From CAZFHA01 sp964518595 (GTDB lineage: Bacteria; Bacillota; Clostridia; Saccharofermentanales; Saccharofermentanaceae), in the NCBI GenBank assembly GCA_964518595.1, contig CAZFHA010000003.1, forward strand, positions 109,971 through 173,970: DNA of 64,000 bases, written 5' to 3'. Below are positions 36,749 through 45,017 of the stretch, one piece after another; within the stretch, counting starts at the first letter, position 1, and each line of letters opens with the position of its first letter. The notes under the pieces are model-generated. The model was given only the letters and a program-made list of their open reading frames with translations. It was not told the DNA's origin and did no database searches. Both the position numbers and the translations under genes were made by a program.

Positions 36749-38119
36749 TTAGCCTAAGCCGTAGGTGGCTCGAATGGTTTTGTCCGCATCCGCCAAGCCT
36801 TGCTCAATAGTCTTTTGTCCCGCTAAAATTAAATCAAGCTCTGGATTTAAGATATCTCTAAATCCGGCAATCTTATTGGGGTATTCGCCAATATGAGTCT
36901 CTTTTAAGGCTTCGATAGAAGCATTGTAAACCATGTCTTTCTCAAGGGTAGGATCACTGATGTCTTTTAAGGAAGGAACCTCACCCATGTTCAAAGCCCA
37001 ATAGGCCTGCATTTCCGGGCTTGTCATCCACTTAATAAATTCCATAGCTTCGGCAGGATGTTTAGCACCAAAGGGGATTTCCAGTGTAAATCCACCACCA
37101 TTAACCCAATGTCCGTTTCCAGCTTTCATCTCAGGCATAACCATTACACCGTATTCTAAATCAGGTGCATTTTGCTTGATAGCAGAACGGTAAGCATTGG
37201 TTTGGGTAATCATAGCCAGTTTACCTGAGCAAAAAGGATCAGCCATACCGGAAGAGAATGCTGCCATATATTCATCAACGACTCTCTTACTATAGTGATC
37301 AGTATAGCTTAAAACATATTCTAGAGCCTTTTTATTTAAATCATTGGTGATAATCAAATCATCTTTGTCTGGATCAAACCATAACTTGCCTGCGTTAGCA
37401 TTTACTGCCCAAGAATCAACACCACCATTACCAAAAGATGGGTGGTAACCTACGAGAGAAAAGGTGCCATCATCATTCTTCTGATCTAGCTTGAAAGCAA
37501 CTTCTTGCAACTCATCCCAAGTCTTAGGAAGGTTACCGGCTTCCTCAGATATTCCAGCCTCTTTAAAAAGCGCTTTATTATAGTAAATAAAACGAGTGTC
37601 AGCTACCAAAGGAATAGCATAGGTCTTTCCATCCTCACCGACTACTCCTTTTGCATAAACATCATAGAATTGATCCAAGGAAAGATCACCCATATACTCA
37701 TCTAGAGCAGTCAACTGACTTTGTGAAGCCCGGTAAGGGATATCACCAAAATTTCCTGCCATAACATCAGCGGGATTACCAGAGGCAATCTGTGCCATAT
37801 TTTTAGTGAAAATATCGCCCCAAGGAATATCAACATATTTGACAAAAACTTTATCCTGAGACTCATTAAAGCTATTAACCATGTATTCAATGTGCGGTTT
37901 TCTAGCTTCTGAGCTCCACCAGCCCCAAAACTCAATTTCAACCTTTTCGCCATTAGCAACTTCTGTAGCGGCAGAAGAGGCCTGACTTTGCCCTGAGCTT
38001 GCTTTGTCCGTGGCCTTTGTGGTGCTTCCACCCTCACCTCCGGAACATGCGGCTGTACCTACGAGAAAAGTCATGCCTAATACCAGTGCTAGAGCGGTTT
38101 TCAAGAAACGATGCTTCAT
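36749..38119 (-). CDS. ABC sugar transporter, extracellular solute-binding lipoprotein
   Basis: 456 residues. A signal peptide ends in lipobox TAAC (Cys about 25), followed by a Ser/Thr/Lys-rich linker and a family 1 binding fold starting VEIEFWGWWSSEA. It is the first gene of the 17-gene glycan operon and sets its imported substrate, probably a manno- or complex N-glycan oligosaccharide judging from the downstream hydrolases. AGGAGGAG precedes the ATG. Confidence 0.9.
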   Translation of the reverse strand: MKHRFLKTALALVLGMTFLVGTAACSGGEGGSTTKATDKASSGQSQASSAATEVANGEKVEIEFWGWWSSEARKPHIEYMVNSFNESQDKVFVKYVDIPWGDIFTKNMAQIASGNPADVMAGNFGDIPYRASQSQLTALDEYMGDLSLDQFYDVYAKGVVGEDGKTYAIPLVADTRFIYYNKALFKEAGISEEAGNLPKTWDELQEVAFKLDQKNDDGTFSLVGYHPSFGNGGVDSWAVNANAGKLWFDPDKDDLIITNDLNKKALEYVLSYTDHYSKRVVDEYMAAFSSGMADPFCSGKLAMITQTNAYRSAIKQNAPDLEYGVMVMPEMKAGNGHWVNGGGFTLEIPFGAKHPAEAMEFIKWMTSPEMQAYWALNMGEVPSLKDISDPTLEKDMVYNASIEALKETHIGEYPNKIAGFRDILNPELDLILAGQKTIEQGLADADKTIRATYGLG

Positions 38120-38164
38120 TCTAATCTCCTCCTAGATTTTCATTTTTTACCAAAATATGTCCCA

Positions 38165-38193
38165 ATATTATCATCTATTTCCACAGAAAACAA
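38165..38193 (-). promoter_or_regulatory. Probable promoter of the large glycan operon
   Basis: On the minus strand, TTGTTT (38188-38193), a 17-base spacer and TAATAT (38165-38170), about 45 bases before the lipoprotein start. It is the best match in the 341-base intergenic region. Confidence 0.45.
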
Positions 38194-38271
38194 CCTTATT
38201 TTCAAAAATTTTCTAATTTTCTTGTTAATATGACGAAGCAAAAAGATTTTACCGTGCTTAAGTTGTTGTAA

Positions 38272-38285
38272 TTGTTAGCTAACAA
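38272..38285. promoter_or_regulatory. Palindromic operator TTGTTAGCTAACAA
   Basis: A perfect 14-bp palindrome between the divergent promoters of the large operon and the DeoR gene. The same arms (TTGTTA and TAACAA, two-base centre) recur at 57435-57448 directly behind a strong promoter. The even length and symmetry suit a LacI-type repressor such as the one encoded at 49,322; the DeoR protein is the other candidate. The remainder of the 38,120-38,460 gap is A+T-rich and holds only the two promoters listed. Confidence 0.55.
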
Positions 38286-38354
38286 AGAGAAAAATCCAAC
38301 TTTTTTCATTTATTATCAAAAATACTTTCTATTTCATCAATTTAAAGTCATTTA

Positions 38355-38382
38355 TTTACAATTTTTCTATTTCGTTTATAAT
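38355..38382 (+). promoter_or_regulatory. Probable promoter of the DeoR-type regulator gene
   Basis: TTTACA (38355-38360), a 16-base spacer and TATAAT (38377-38382). The 5' leader that follows contains CATCTAAC and GTTAGAGATG, an imperfect inverted repeat that could be an autoregulatory site or a weak leader hairpin. Confidence 0.5.
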
Positions 38383-38460
38383 TATGAATATACAAAGATA
38401 GAGTTAACATAGTCATCTAACAAGATTAAGTTGGTTAGAGATGAATTAAGGAGATAAGTT

Positions 38461-39198
38461 ATGATACCCGCTTTGCGACAGCAAACCATTCTAGAACTGC
38501 TGAAGAAAGCAGATTCAATTCTTTATTTAGATAATATTCAAGCCCTACTAAAAGTATCCTCCTCTACCCTTAGACGAGATTTACGAGAATTAGAAAACCG
38601 TGGTCAGGTGGTTTTACTTCACGGAGGTGGCGTCCAATTACCTAATTCCGCTGCCGAACTGAATATAACCACCAAGTTAGCCCTTAATAAGAAAGCTAAA
38701 GAAAAGATTGCAGCAGCAGCAGCCCAGACTATCCAAGATGGTGATGTGATCTTTATCGACCCTTCCAGTACTACCTTAGAAATGATTCCTTTTTTAATTA
38801 ACCGTAAAATTACTGTGGTAACTAATGGTATTTTCCATATCAATATGTTGGTATCTAACAGTATCCCCAGCATTATGGTTGGTGGCAATATTAAGCAAGC
38901 CACCAATTCTTGTATTGGCCCTATGGCGGAGAGTGCTATGCGTACCTATCACTTTAACAAGTGCTTTTTAGGTTCTAATGGCTTCAGTCGCAGTGCCGGA
39001 ATTACAAATCATGATATAAACGAATGCATTGTTAAGCAAATAGCCATCGAGCATTCAGCTAAATCTTATTTTCTCTTAGATGCTTCTAAATACAATGTTG
39101 TGACTATGGTCAAAGTAGTAGATTTAGCCATACCGACGATCTTTACCGATGCCGATAGTGCCGAACTTCGCGAATATAGTAATATTCAGATCGTTTAA
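38461..39198 (+). CDS. DeoR-family transcriptional regulator
   Basis: 245 residues. An N-terminal winged helix-turn-helix (residues 1-60; VSSSTLRRDLRELENRGQV) with the DeoR signature is followed by a ribose-5-phosphate-isomerase-like sensor domain (DVIFIDPSSTTLEM, VVTNGIFHINML, GSNGFS) that binds a phosphorylated sugar. Divergent from the 17-gene glycan operon, so it is the obvious candidate for its local repressor, released by a sugar phosphate made in the pathway. AAGGAG lies 8 bases before the ATG. Confidence 0.9.
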   Translation: MIPALRQQTILELLKKADSILYLDNIQALLKVSSSTLRRDLRELENRGQVVLLHGGGVQLPNSAAELNITTKLALNKKAKEKIAAAAAQTIQDGDVIFIDPSSTTLEMIPFLINRKITVVTNGIFHINMLVSNSIPSIMVGGNIKQATNSCIGPMAESAMRTYHFNKCFLGSNGFSRSAGITNHDINECIVKQIAIEHSAKSYFLLDASKYNVVTMVKVVDLAIPTIFTDADSAELREYSNIQIV

Positions 39199-39218
39199 AA
39201 CAATTCAGCCTTTAGCAA

Positions 39219-39255
39219 AAGAAGTCGGCCATCAGAGTCTATAGGCCGACTTCTT
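39219..39255. terminator. Bidirectional terminator between DeoR-type gene and GH2 gene
   Basis: AAGAAGTCGGCC (39219-39230) and GGCCGACTTCTT (39244-39255) form a perfect 12-bp stem with a 13-base loop, flanked by A-rich and CTTTAT sequence. It lies between convergent genes and can stop both. Confidence 0.75.
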
Positions 39256-39280
39256 CTTTATAGCTCCCCAGATAGTAAAA

Positions 39281-41815
39281 TTAGATCATGTCAAAAAAAT
39301 AAGGTTTAGCCAAACCAAAGGCATCTATGCGCCAAGTACCGTTCGCATCGGTTGTCGAAGTAAGAGTGATTTTTTTTGTCTCTCCCGGCAGCAGGTTAAT
39401 ATAGTTATCTGACCATCGAGTATAACTGGGTTTATGCACCGCATTTTCTTCACAAAGAGTGATACCGGTCAAAAGAGTTTTACCCGAATTCGTGAGAAAT
39501 ATTGTCTCCCCCAACTGCTTAACCGAAAGTTCGCCCTGTAAAGAAAAAAGTGCTGATAAATCTTCTCCACAGCTAAAAATATAAGAATTCTCAGCTATAA
39601 GCTCTCCTTGCCGATCAGACAGTCTAATATCTAAAAGAAGCAGTTCTCCTTTTGTCTGATGTAGAGGGAAAGACAGTTCTGATAATTTTTGGCTTTCCTT
39701 TTCTAGGCTAATTGCTAAAGTCTCGTTTCTATACACATCACCTTCTGCAGAGAGAAGCCGATAGTTTAAAGAGTAATGACCTAAACCAACGCTGCTGTGA
39801 CCAAATATAACGGCCTCCAAGCAGGCGTTTTGCTGCAAAATCTGACTCTCAAAGGCGGCTGTAACCATAACCGGGGCGTAGGCTTTGGAAGTACCGTAAT
39901 AAGCTGGTTTAGGCTGACCATAATAATCCACACTACTGGTGCAATAGGCATTAGGATAGGGTTCATTGAATTGCCACATGAAAGTGCCACCACAAGCAAA
40001 AGCCCGTCTCCGATTAGCTTCCACCCCATAGCGCAGACCTTCATATTGTAAAAACTGGCTGGCCTTAATTGTCTTTTCCAGTGTTAAATCCTCTTGGGAA
40101 AAAGAAGCTGAAACAAAAGGAAAATTATTCCACCAGCTGCCCCGATGAAAATACACCGGATTGTCCCGGCTGGGCGGCCAAAGCTGGTTTTCCGGTATGG
40201 TCGCTTTCAGGGTATTAAGATATGCCATTCCTTCTACCCCAAATTCACTGGATAACAAAGAAGTCCCCTGATTGTACAACGTATACTGTTCAGTCAAACC
40301 CTGGTGTTCCCAGGGTCCATGAACATCATGAAGACCTTTAGGATCTTTCTGAATATTTTCTAATGTATTGTTAAAGATTCTTCCTGCTGGTGAGGAAGCC
40401 AGGAAGCGGCGGTCAGGATCAAGATCTAAAAGTACCCGACGCAAACGCTTAATAGCCGGCTCCTGGTCGCTGATCATCGCACCCATAGCACTTTGCAGTT
40501 CATTGCCACCACACCACAAAGCCAAGGAAGGATGATTACGCAGCCGGGGAATAATAGCTTCCGCTTCACACTCCAATAAAGTCAAAAAATCTGAATCCAC
40601 CGGCGGTTGATTATCAATGCCGGAACTTGATTGAATAAATTCTTGCCAAACGAGAATGCCCAGACGATCACAGATATCATAAAAGGCCTTTTTTTCAATT
40701 AAGCCACCGCCCCAAACACGCAAAAAATTTACATGAGCGTCCTTAGCCAGTTCTAGCAAATGGTTTAACTTTTCCGGCTGGTCTACACCATACATCACAT
40801 CCATGGGTACCCAGTTCCATCCCTTAATGTAAATGGGGGTCTTATTTACTAATAAGCAGTAAGGTGCGGCGGTAGACTCTGCTTCAGCGTTTGTTGTCCA
40901 CTCTACCTCTCTTATGCCGAAACTATCCTGCCGAAAATGAGCCATAATAGCCTCATGAGGAAAGCTAACTCTTGTTTCCAAGCTATAAATCGGTTGCTCT
41001 CCGTAGCCATTCGGCCACCATAGTTCAGGATTAAGAAGTTCTAAACAAAAAGAATACTCCTTAGTGCCTACCTCTAAAGGCAAAAAGTAATGTTCTTGCC
41101 GAAGGAGTTTACTTCCCCTGGTTAGGATTAGCTCTACTTCACCCTCTTGAGCCCTTAAAGTAGTTATTTCAGCCTTAATATGAAGCTCAGCCTTCCGGTA
41201 TTGATCTATAAGCTTAGGCCTGATAAAGACTGATTCAATCAAAGCTGAACCGAAGTCTTCTAAATAAACATCGTCCCAAATGCCTTGATGAATCATTCGC
41301 GGGCAAAAATCCCACCAATAGGTCATTCGACTTTTATGTGTTTTTACATAACTGGTTTTACTTACTTGCGGCTGCTCATCTGGAGCCTTCTGAATTACTA
41401 CGCTAAGTAAATTCTCACCCTCTGCCACCAGATAGTCAGTCACATCAAAGGAGAAGGGCGAAAACATCCCCTTGTGAGAACCCAAAAATTGATTATTCAA
41501 ATAAATAAGAGCTTCATAGTCCACCCCTTTAAAGCAGAGCCGCCAGCGACGGGAAGTAATGGTTGGCAAAGTAAAAACTTTACGATAGATCCAAGTCCGT
41601 TCAGGAATCCACTCCATTAATAAGCTATTCCTACCAAAATAAGGATCACTGATCTCACCGGCTTGCCAAACATCTCTGGCAACAGTACCAGGTACTGTTG
41701 CAGACCGCCACCAACGCAGATCGGTAGTTTCAATTTTTTCGCCATGACGCCAAACCCAATCTTCACCTAAATAGTCTTTACATTTCCAGTCATTTCCGTT
41801 TACGTAATAGCGCAT
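39281..41815 (-). CDS. GH2 beta-mannosidase
   Basis: 844 residues, cytoplasmic. An N-terminal sugar-binding jelly roll (VPGTVARDVWQAG, WIYRKVF), an immunoglobulin-like domain and the GH2 barrel with acid/base Glu about 437 in WCGGNELQS and nucleophile Glu about 524 in SSEFGVEG, then C-terminal beta domains. Motifs fit beta-mannosidase rather than beta-galactosidase or glucuronidase. It would split the core Man-beta-1,4-GlcNAc bond once alpha-linked mannose has been removed. It is the last gene of the four-gene operon starting at 46,484. Confidence 0.9.
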   Translation of the reverse strand: MRYYVNGNDWKCKDYLGEDWVWRHGEKIETTDLRWWRSATVPGTVARDVWQAGEISDPYFGRNSLLMEWIPERTWIYRKVFTLPTITSRRWRLCFKGVDYEALIYLNNQFLGSHKGMFSPFSFDVTDYLVAEGENLLSVVIQKAPDEQPQVSKTSYVKTHKSRMTYWWDFCPRMIHQGIWDDVYLEDFGSALIESVFIRPKLIDQYRKAELHIKAEITTLRAQEGEVELILTRGSKLLRQEHYFLPLEVGTKEYSFCLELLNPELWWPNGYGEQPIYSLETRVSFPHEAIMAHFRQDSFGIREVEWTTNAEAESTAAPYCLLVNKTPIYIKGWNWVPMDVMYGVDQPEKLNHLLELAKDAHVNFLRVWGGGLIEKKAFYDICDRLGILVWQEFIQSSSGIDNQPPVDSDFLTLLECEAEAIIPRLRNHPSLALWCGGNELQSAMGAMISDQEPAIKRLRRVLLDLDPDRRFLASSPAGRIFNNTLENIQKDPKGLHDVHGPWEHQGLTEQYTLYNQGTSLLSSEFGVEGMAYLNTLKATIPENQLWPPSRDNPVYFHRGSWWNNFPFVSASFSQEDLTLEKTIKASQFLQYEGLRYGVEANRRRAFACGGTFMWQFNEPYPNAYCTSSVDYYGQPKPAYYGTSKAYAPVMVTAAFESQILQQNACLEAVIFGHSSVGLGHYSLNYRLLSAEGDVYRNETLAISLEKESQKLSELSFPLHQTKGELLLLDIRLSDRQGELIAENSYIFSCGEDLSALFSLQGELSVKQLGETIFLTNSGKTLLTGITLCEENAVHKPSYTRWSDNYINLLPGETKKITLTSTTDANGTWRIDAFGLAKPYFFDMI

Positions 41816-41877
41816 AGGTTTCCTCCCTAAAAGTAAGGATTACGAGTTCTCTTTATTTATTCTTTTACAGCTGTTCC

Positions 41878-42483
41878 TTAACCAAAAAAAGCGGCTTCAA
41901 CGGCTGCACATAAATAGTGATAAATGGGTAAGTGATACTCTTGTACTTCAGCAGTAATAGTAGCAGGTGCCTTTATGGTAACATCTGCCAAAGCAGCGCC
42001 CTTTCCTCCATTTGCTCCGGTAAGAAGAATCGTGGACATACCTTTAGCTCTGGCCACCTCTAAGGCACGAATCACATTACTGGCATTACCTGAGGTACTG
42101 ATGCCAATTAATACATCTTGAGGACAGCCATAGCCATAAACCTGTTGGGCATATACCATATCAGCTGATACATCGTTAGCCAAGGCAGACAAAAGCGCAG
42201 CTTGTTGAGTCAGAGAGACAGCCGGCAGTGCCCCTTGCAGTTTGTCTCCAACTTCACCAAACCGTCTCTGCTCTTCGGAAGACAGTTTTCGTGGCAAATA
42301 AAAGCCTTTCATTAATTCGCCAACAATGTGATCGGCATCAGCAGCACTGCCGCCATTGCCGCAAGTCAGCAACTTACCCTGCTGCTTAAAACAATTGATA
42401 AGTAGCTCTAAGGCGGCGGCAATCTCCGTCCTCTGCCCCTCTAACTTAGGGTAACGTGCAAATAAGTTTGATAAATGATCCAT
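41878..42483 (-). CDS. SIS-domain phosphosugar isomerase (GmhA/phosphoheptose isomerase-like)
   Basis: 201 residues, one SIS domain. TCGNGGSAADADH (about 40-52) and ISTSGNASNVIRA are the phosphosugar-binding motifs of the GmhA group. GmhA makes sedoheptulose-7-phosphate into a heptose phosphate for lipopolysaccharide, but no other heptose gene is visible and the gene lies between GH38 and GH2 genes, so a role in isomerising a sugar phosphate from glycan breakdown, such as mannose-6-phosphate, is an inference worth considering. Good AGGAGG ribosome site. Confidence 0.8.
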   Translation of the reverse strand: MDHLSNLFARYPKLEGQRTEIAAALELLINCFKQQGKLLTCGNGGSAADADHIVGELMKGFYLPRKLSSEEQRRFGEVGDKLQGALPAVSLTQQAALLSALANDVSADMVYAQQVYGYGCPQDVLIGISTSGNASNVIRALEVARAKGMSTILLTGANGGKGAALADVTIKAPATITAEVQEYHLPIYHYLCAAVEAAFFG

Positions 42484-42524
42484 GGTATCCCTCCTGTGTC
42501 TTTTGAAAATACCCTTTCACTCAC

Positions 42525-44993
42525 TTAGGTGATAGTATCTTCAACCGTTACTATTGAATCCGGCCACTCTAATAAATCAACCTTTTCTATCTTTTCACTA
42601 AGCCAGTCTATCTTGTAAGTATCAAGACAAAAGGGCTCAATCTGAAGTTGAAAAGAAGAGCCACCCACCTTAAGAGTATACTCTGTCCGTCTACCCCCAG
42701 TCTCTAGCAGGCGAATAATTAATTCCCGTCCATCCTCAGCCTTTTTAAGTGCCATGATCGAAATATTTTTTTGATCTACAGCAAAAAAACTAATAGCGGT
42801 TGGCTGCTCCATGCCCCTATGGCAACTATCTAAGAGGTATTCCGGTTCGGCCTCTACCAGCATAGCTTCTTGTTGGTAGCGCTCGGCGATAGACAGGTCT
42901 GCATGAGGACAAAGTCGAAAACTAAAGTCTTGCACTCCTAGGTCATGATAGCGATAGTCCTCTAAGGGATCATACCAGTCTTTACTATTTCCTTGGGCAA
43001 AAATTGCACTCCGCCCAAGGGTTATACCCAGAGCATTGCCCTCAATATTAAAGGCATATTTACTGTCATTAGCTATCAAAATTCCCGATCCATCAGCTTC
43101 CAAAACATCTACAAAGCGCTGCATACTGTATTCAATATTATTTTTATTAGTTCGGGGATTCAAACCGTAAGCAGATTCTGAAAGGGTTCGGTCGATTGCA
43201 CGCATAAAAGGAAAAACCATCTTAAGCAAATGCCACGGGTGTCCGAAAAGTAGCCGGACACTGACCTGTAGGCTATGGTCTTCAGAGGATAAACTAAAGT
43301 ACTGCTCTATCCGAGTCTGTTCACAAATAACAACTGATCGAATCGTCTCTCTATAGGGTCCGCTTTCAATCTTTTCCATGGATTCAACCACAAAAACTTT
43401 TTCCAGTGCCTTAAAGGGGCGTCCCTGCTCTCCACCCCAAGAGTCCCGCTCATCTTGATACAAAACATAATGGCATGCCGAAGCTAAGCCTTGATAGCCG
43501 GTAGACTTTTCTTCTAGTAAACAGGGTGAACCGTAATGCGGATCAAAAACCACCCGCAGATGGTCATTCTCTAAAAGTAGAGCATCAGTAGAAAGCCGTT
43601 CCCAATTAGGAGTATAAACTTCGCTCAGTCCCTCTTCTGTCAGGCGGTACTGCGCCACACTATAAGCCGGTAAATGGGCTGGGAATAGAATTCGTCTGCG
43701 TCCACCAATATTATAATTTCTAGTTTTAGCCTGGGTGTGAAGTCGTTGGTAGGGAATAATATCACCTTGAGGACTATAAAGACTTAAAGGACTTTTACAA
43801 AACCAGTCGACTTCAGCCTCAATGCAGGAGTTCAGATCACTATTACTTACGTTGAAGACAAATAATGGTGATCCCTTACCTGCGGTATTAAAATGGTTGA
43901 CTAGTTTTTGTCTGGCTAAAACCATAATGGTATTTGCGCGTGCCAAAACCCCAGCTAAGCTGTTATAGGCTTCTTCTCGGGCTTTATGGATAATTGTCCC
44001 ACCCAAAGTATCATGGAACTGATTGAAAAGCAGCTCTTTCCAGAGTGCTTCCATCTCCCCCGTTTCCTTCATCCAGCTACCGGTAGTCAAAGCAGCACAG
44101 GCCAGATAAGCATCCGTCTTAATTAACTGCCGTTCTGCCTGACGGTGGAGCTTTTTAAAGGCAGAGTCAATTGAATAGCAGCCCTGATTAATCTCTTCAA
44201 AAGAACCCCTTTGGGTAGATAAAGTCTTCTGATCTATTCCCTTTATAAATGCAGAAAGAGGGGAAAAGCTTAACTTAGTGGGCGAAAGCTCTTGCTGCAA
44301 TCTTTTAATGCTCTTAATATTCTCAATAGTAGGTCCGCCCCCATGATTTCCAACGCCATAAAAGCAAGCCATTTTAGGAAAGCCTACACTTTTTTTTAAC
44401 GTAGTAAGAATATTATCTCGTGTCGGCTCATAAAACCAAGTCGTATATTCTCCCGGCAGACAAAAGGATAAGAGCACACTTCCGTCAGGGGCTTCCCAGT
44501 TAAATAAAGGATTATCTAGAGCCGGGCGCATAAACACATAGCTGTTGATTCGACCCTTTTTCAGCAGTTGGGGCAGATTCAAGTTGTGTCCAAAACTATC
44601 CACATTGGAACCAATTTCAGCAAGTTGGCCAAAACGCCGCCACAGATAGCGTTGACCGTAAAGAAGCTGACGGGCATAAGATTCTCCGCCGGGTAATAAA
44701 CAATCCGGTTCATTATAGAACCCTCCGGTCACCTCCCAGCGTCCAGCGGCTACCTGCTCGGCGATTCTGTCCATCATTTCAGGCGCAATCTGATCCAGCC
44801 ACTCAAAAAACAAGCTAGAGGTAGAGGTGAAACAAAACTCCGGAAACTCTTCCATCCGATCTAAAACTGAAGCGTAAGTGGCTTTTACTTCTTGCATGCC
44901 TTCTTCCCAAGTCCAAAACCAGACCGGATCAATATGAGAATTGCCAATCATATATAGCTCATTGGGCTCATCACCCAGACTCTTCTCAGCCAT
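42525..44993 (-). CDS. GH38 alpha-mannosidase (about 820-residue subfamily), third paralogue
   Basis: 822 residues. GNSHIDPVWFWTW (zinc ligands), SNVDSFGHNLNLP (nucleophile Asp), YGVGNHGGGPT, and NQFHDTLGGTII (last zinc His) give the same pattern as the paralogues at 16,678 and 29,336. No signal peptide. It lies in a different operon, together with the GH13_18 enzyme, the SIS protein and beta-mannosidase, so it may be induced by a different glycan. Confidence 0.88.
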   Translation of the reverse strand: MAEKSLGDEPNELYMIGNSHIDPVWFWTWEEGMQEVKATYASVLDRMEEFPEFCFTSTSSLFFEWLDQIAPEMMDRIAEQVAAGRWEVTGGFYNEPDCLLPGGESYARQLLYGQRYLWRRFGQLAEIGSNVDSFGHNLNLPQLLKKGRINSYVFMRPALDNPLFNWEAPDGSVLLSFCLPGEYTTWFYEPTRDNILTTLKKSVGFPKMACFYGVGNHGGGPTIENIKSIKRLQQELSPTKLSFSPLSAFIKGIDQKTLSTQRGSFEEINQGCYSIDSAFKKLHRQAERQLIKTDAYLACAALTTGSWMKETGEMEALWKELLFNQFHDTLGGTIIHKAREEAYNSLAGVLARANTIMVLARQKLVNHFNTAGKGSPLFVFNVSNSDLNSCIEAEVDWFCKSPLSLYSPQGDIIPYQRLHTQAKTRNYNIGGRRRILFPAHLPAYSVAQYRLTEEGLSEVYTPNWERLSTDALLLENDHLRVVFDPHYGSPCLLEEKSTGYQGLASACHYVLYQDERDSWGGEQGRPFKALEKVFVVESMEKIESGPYRETIRSVVICEQTRIEQYFSLSSEDHSLQVSVRLLFGHPWHLLKMVFPFMRAIDRTLSESAYGLNPRTNKNNIEYSMQRFVDVLEADGSGILIANDSKYAFNIEGNALGITLGRSAIFAQGNSKDWYDPLEDYRYHDLGVQDFSFRLCPHADLSIAERYQQEAMLVEAEPEYLLDSCHRGMEQPTAISFFAVDQKNISIMALKKAEDGRELIIRLLETGGRRTEYTLKVGGSSFQLQIEPFCLDTYKIDWLSEKIEKVDLLEWPDSIVTVEDTIT

Positions 44994-45017
44994 GGCTACC
45001 TCCTTACCTAAATCGGC

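Noticed and set aside
10557..38119. Horizontal transfer of the glycan operon as a mobile element
   Set aside because: No integrase, transposase, tRNA or flanking direct repeats are visible at either side.
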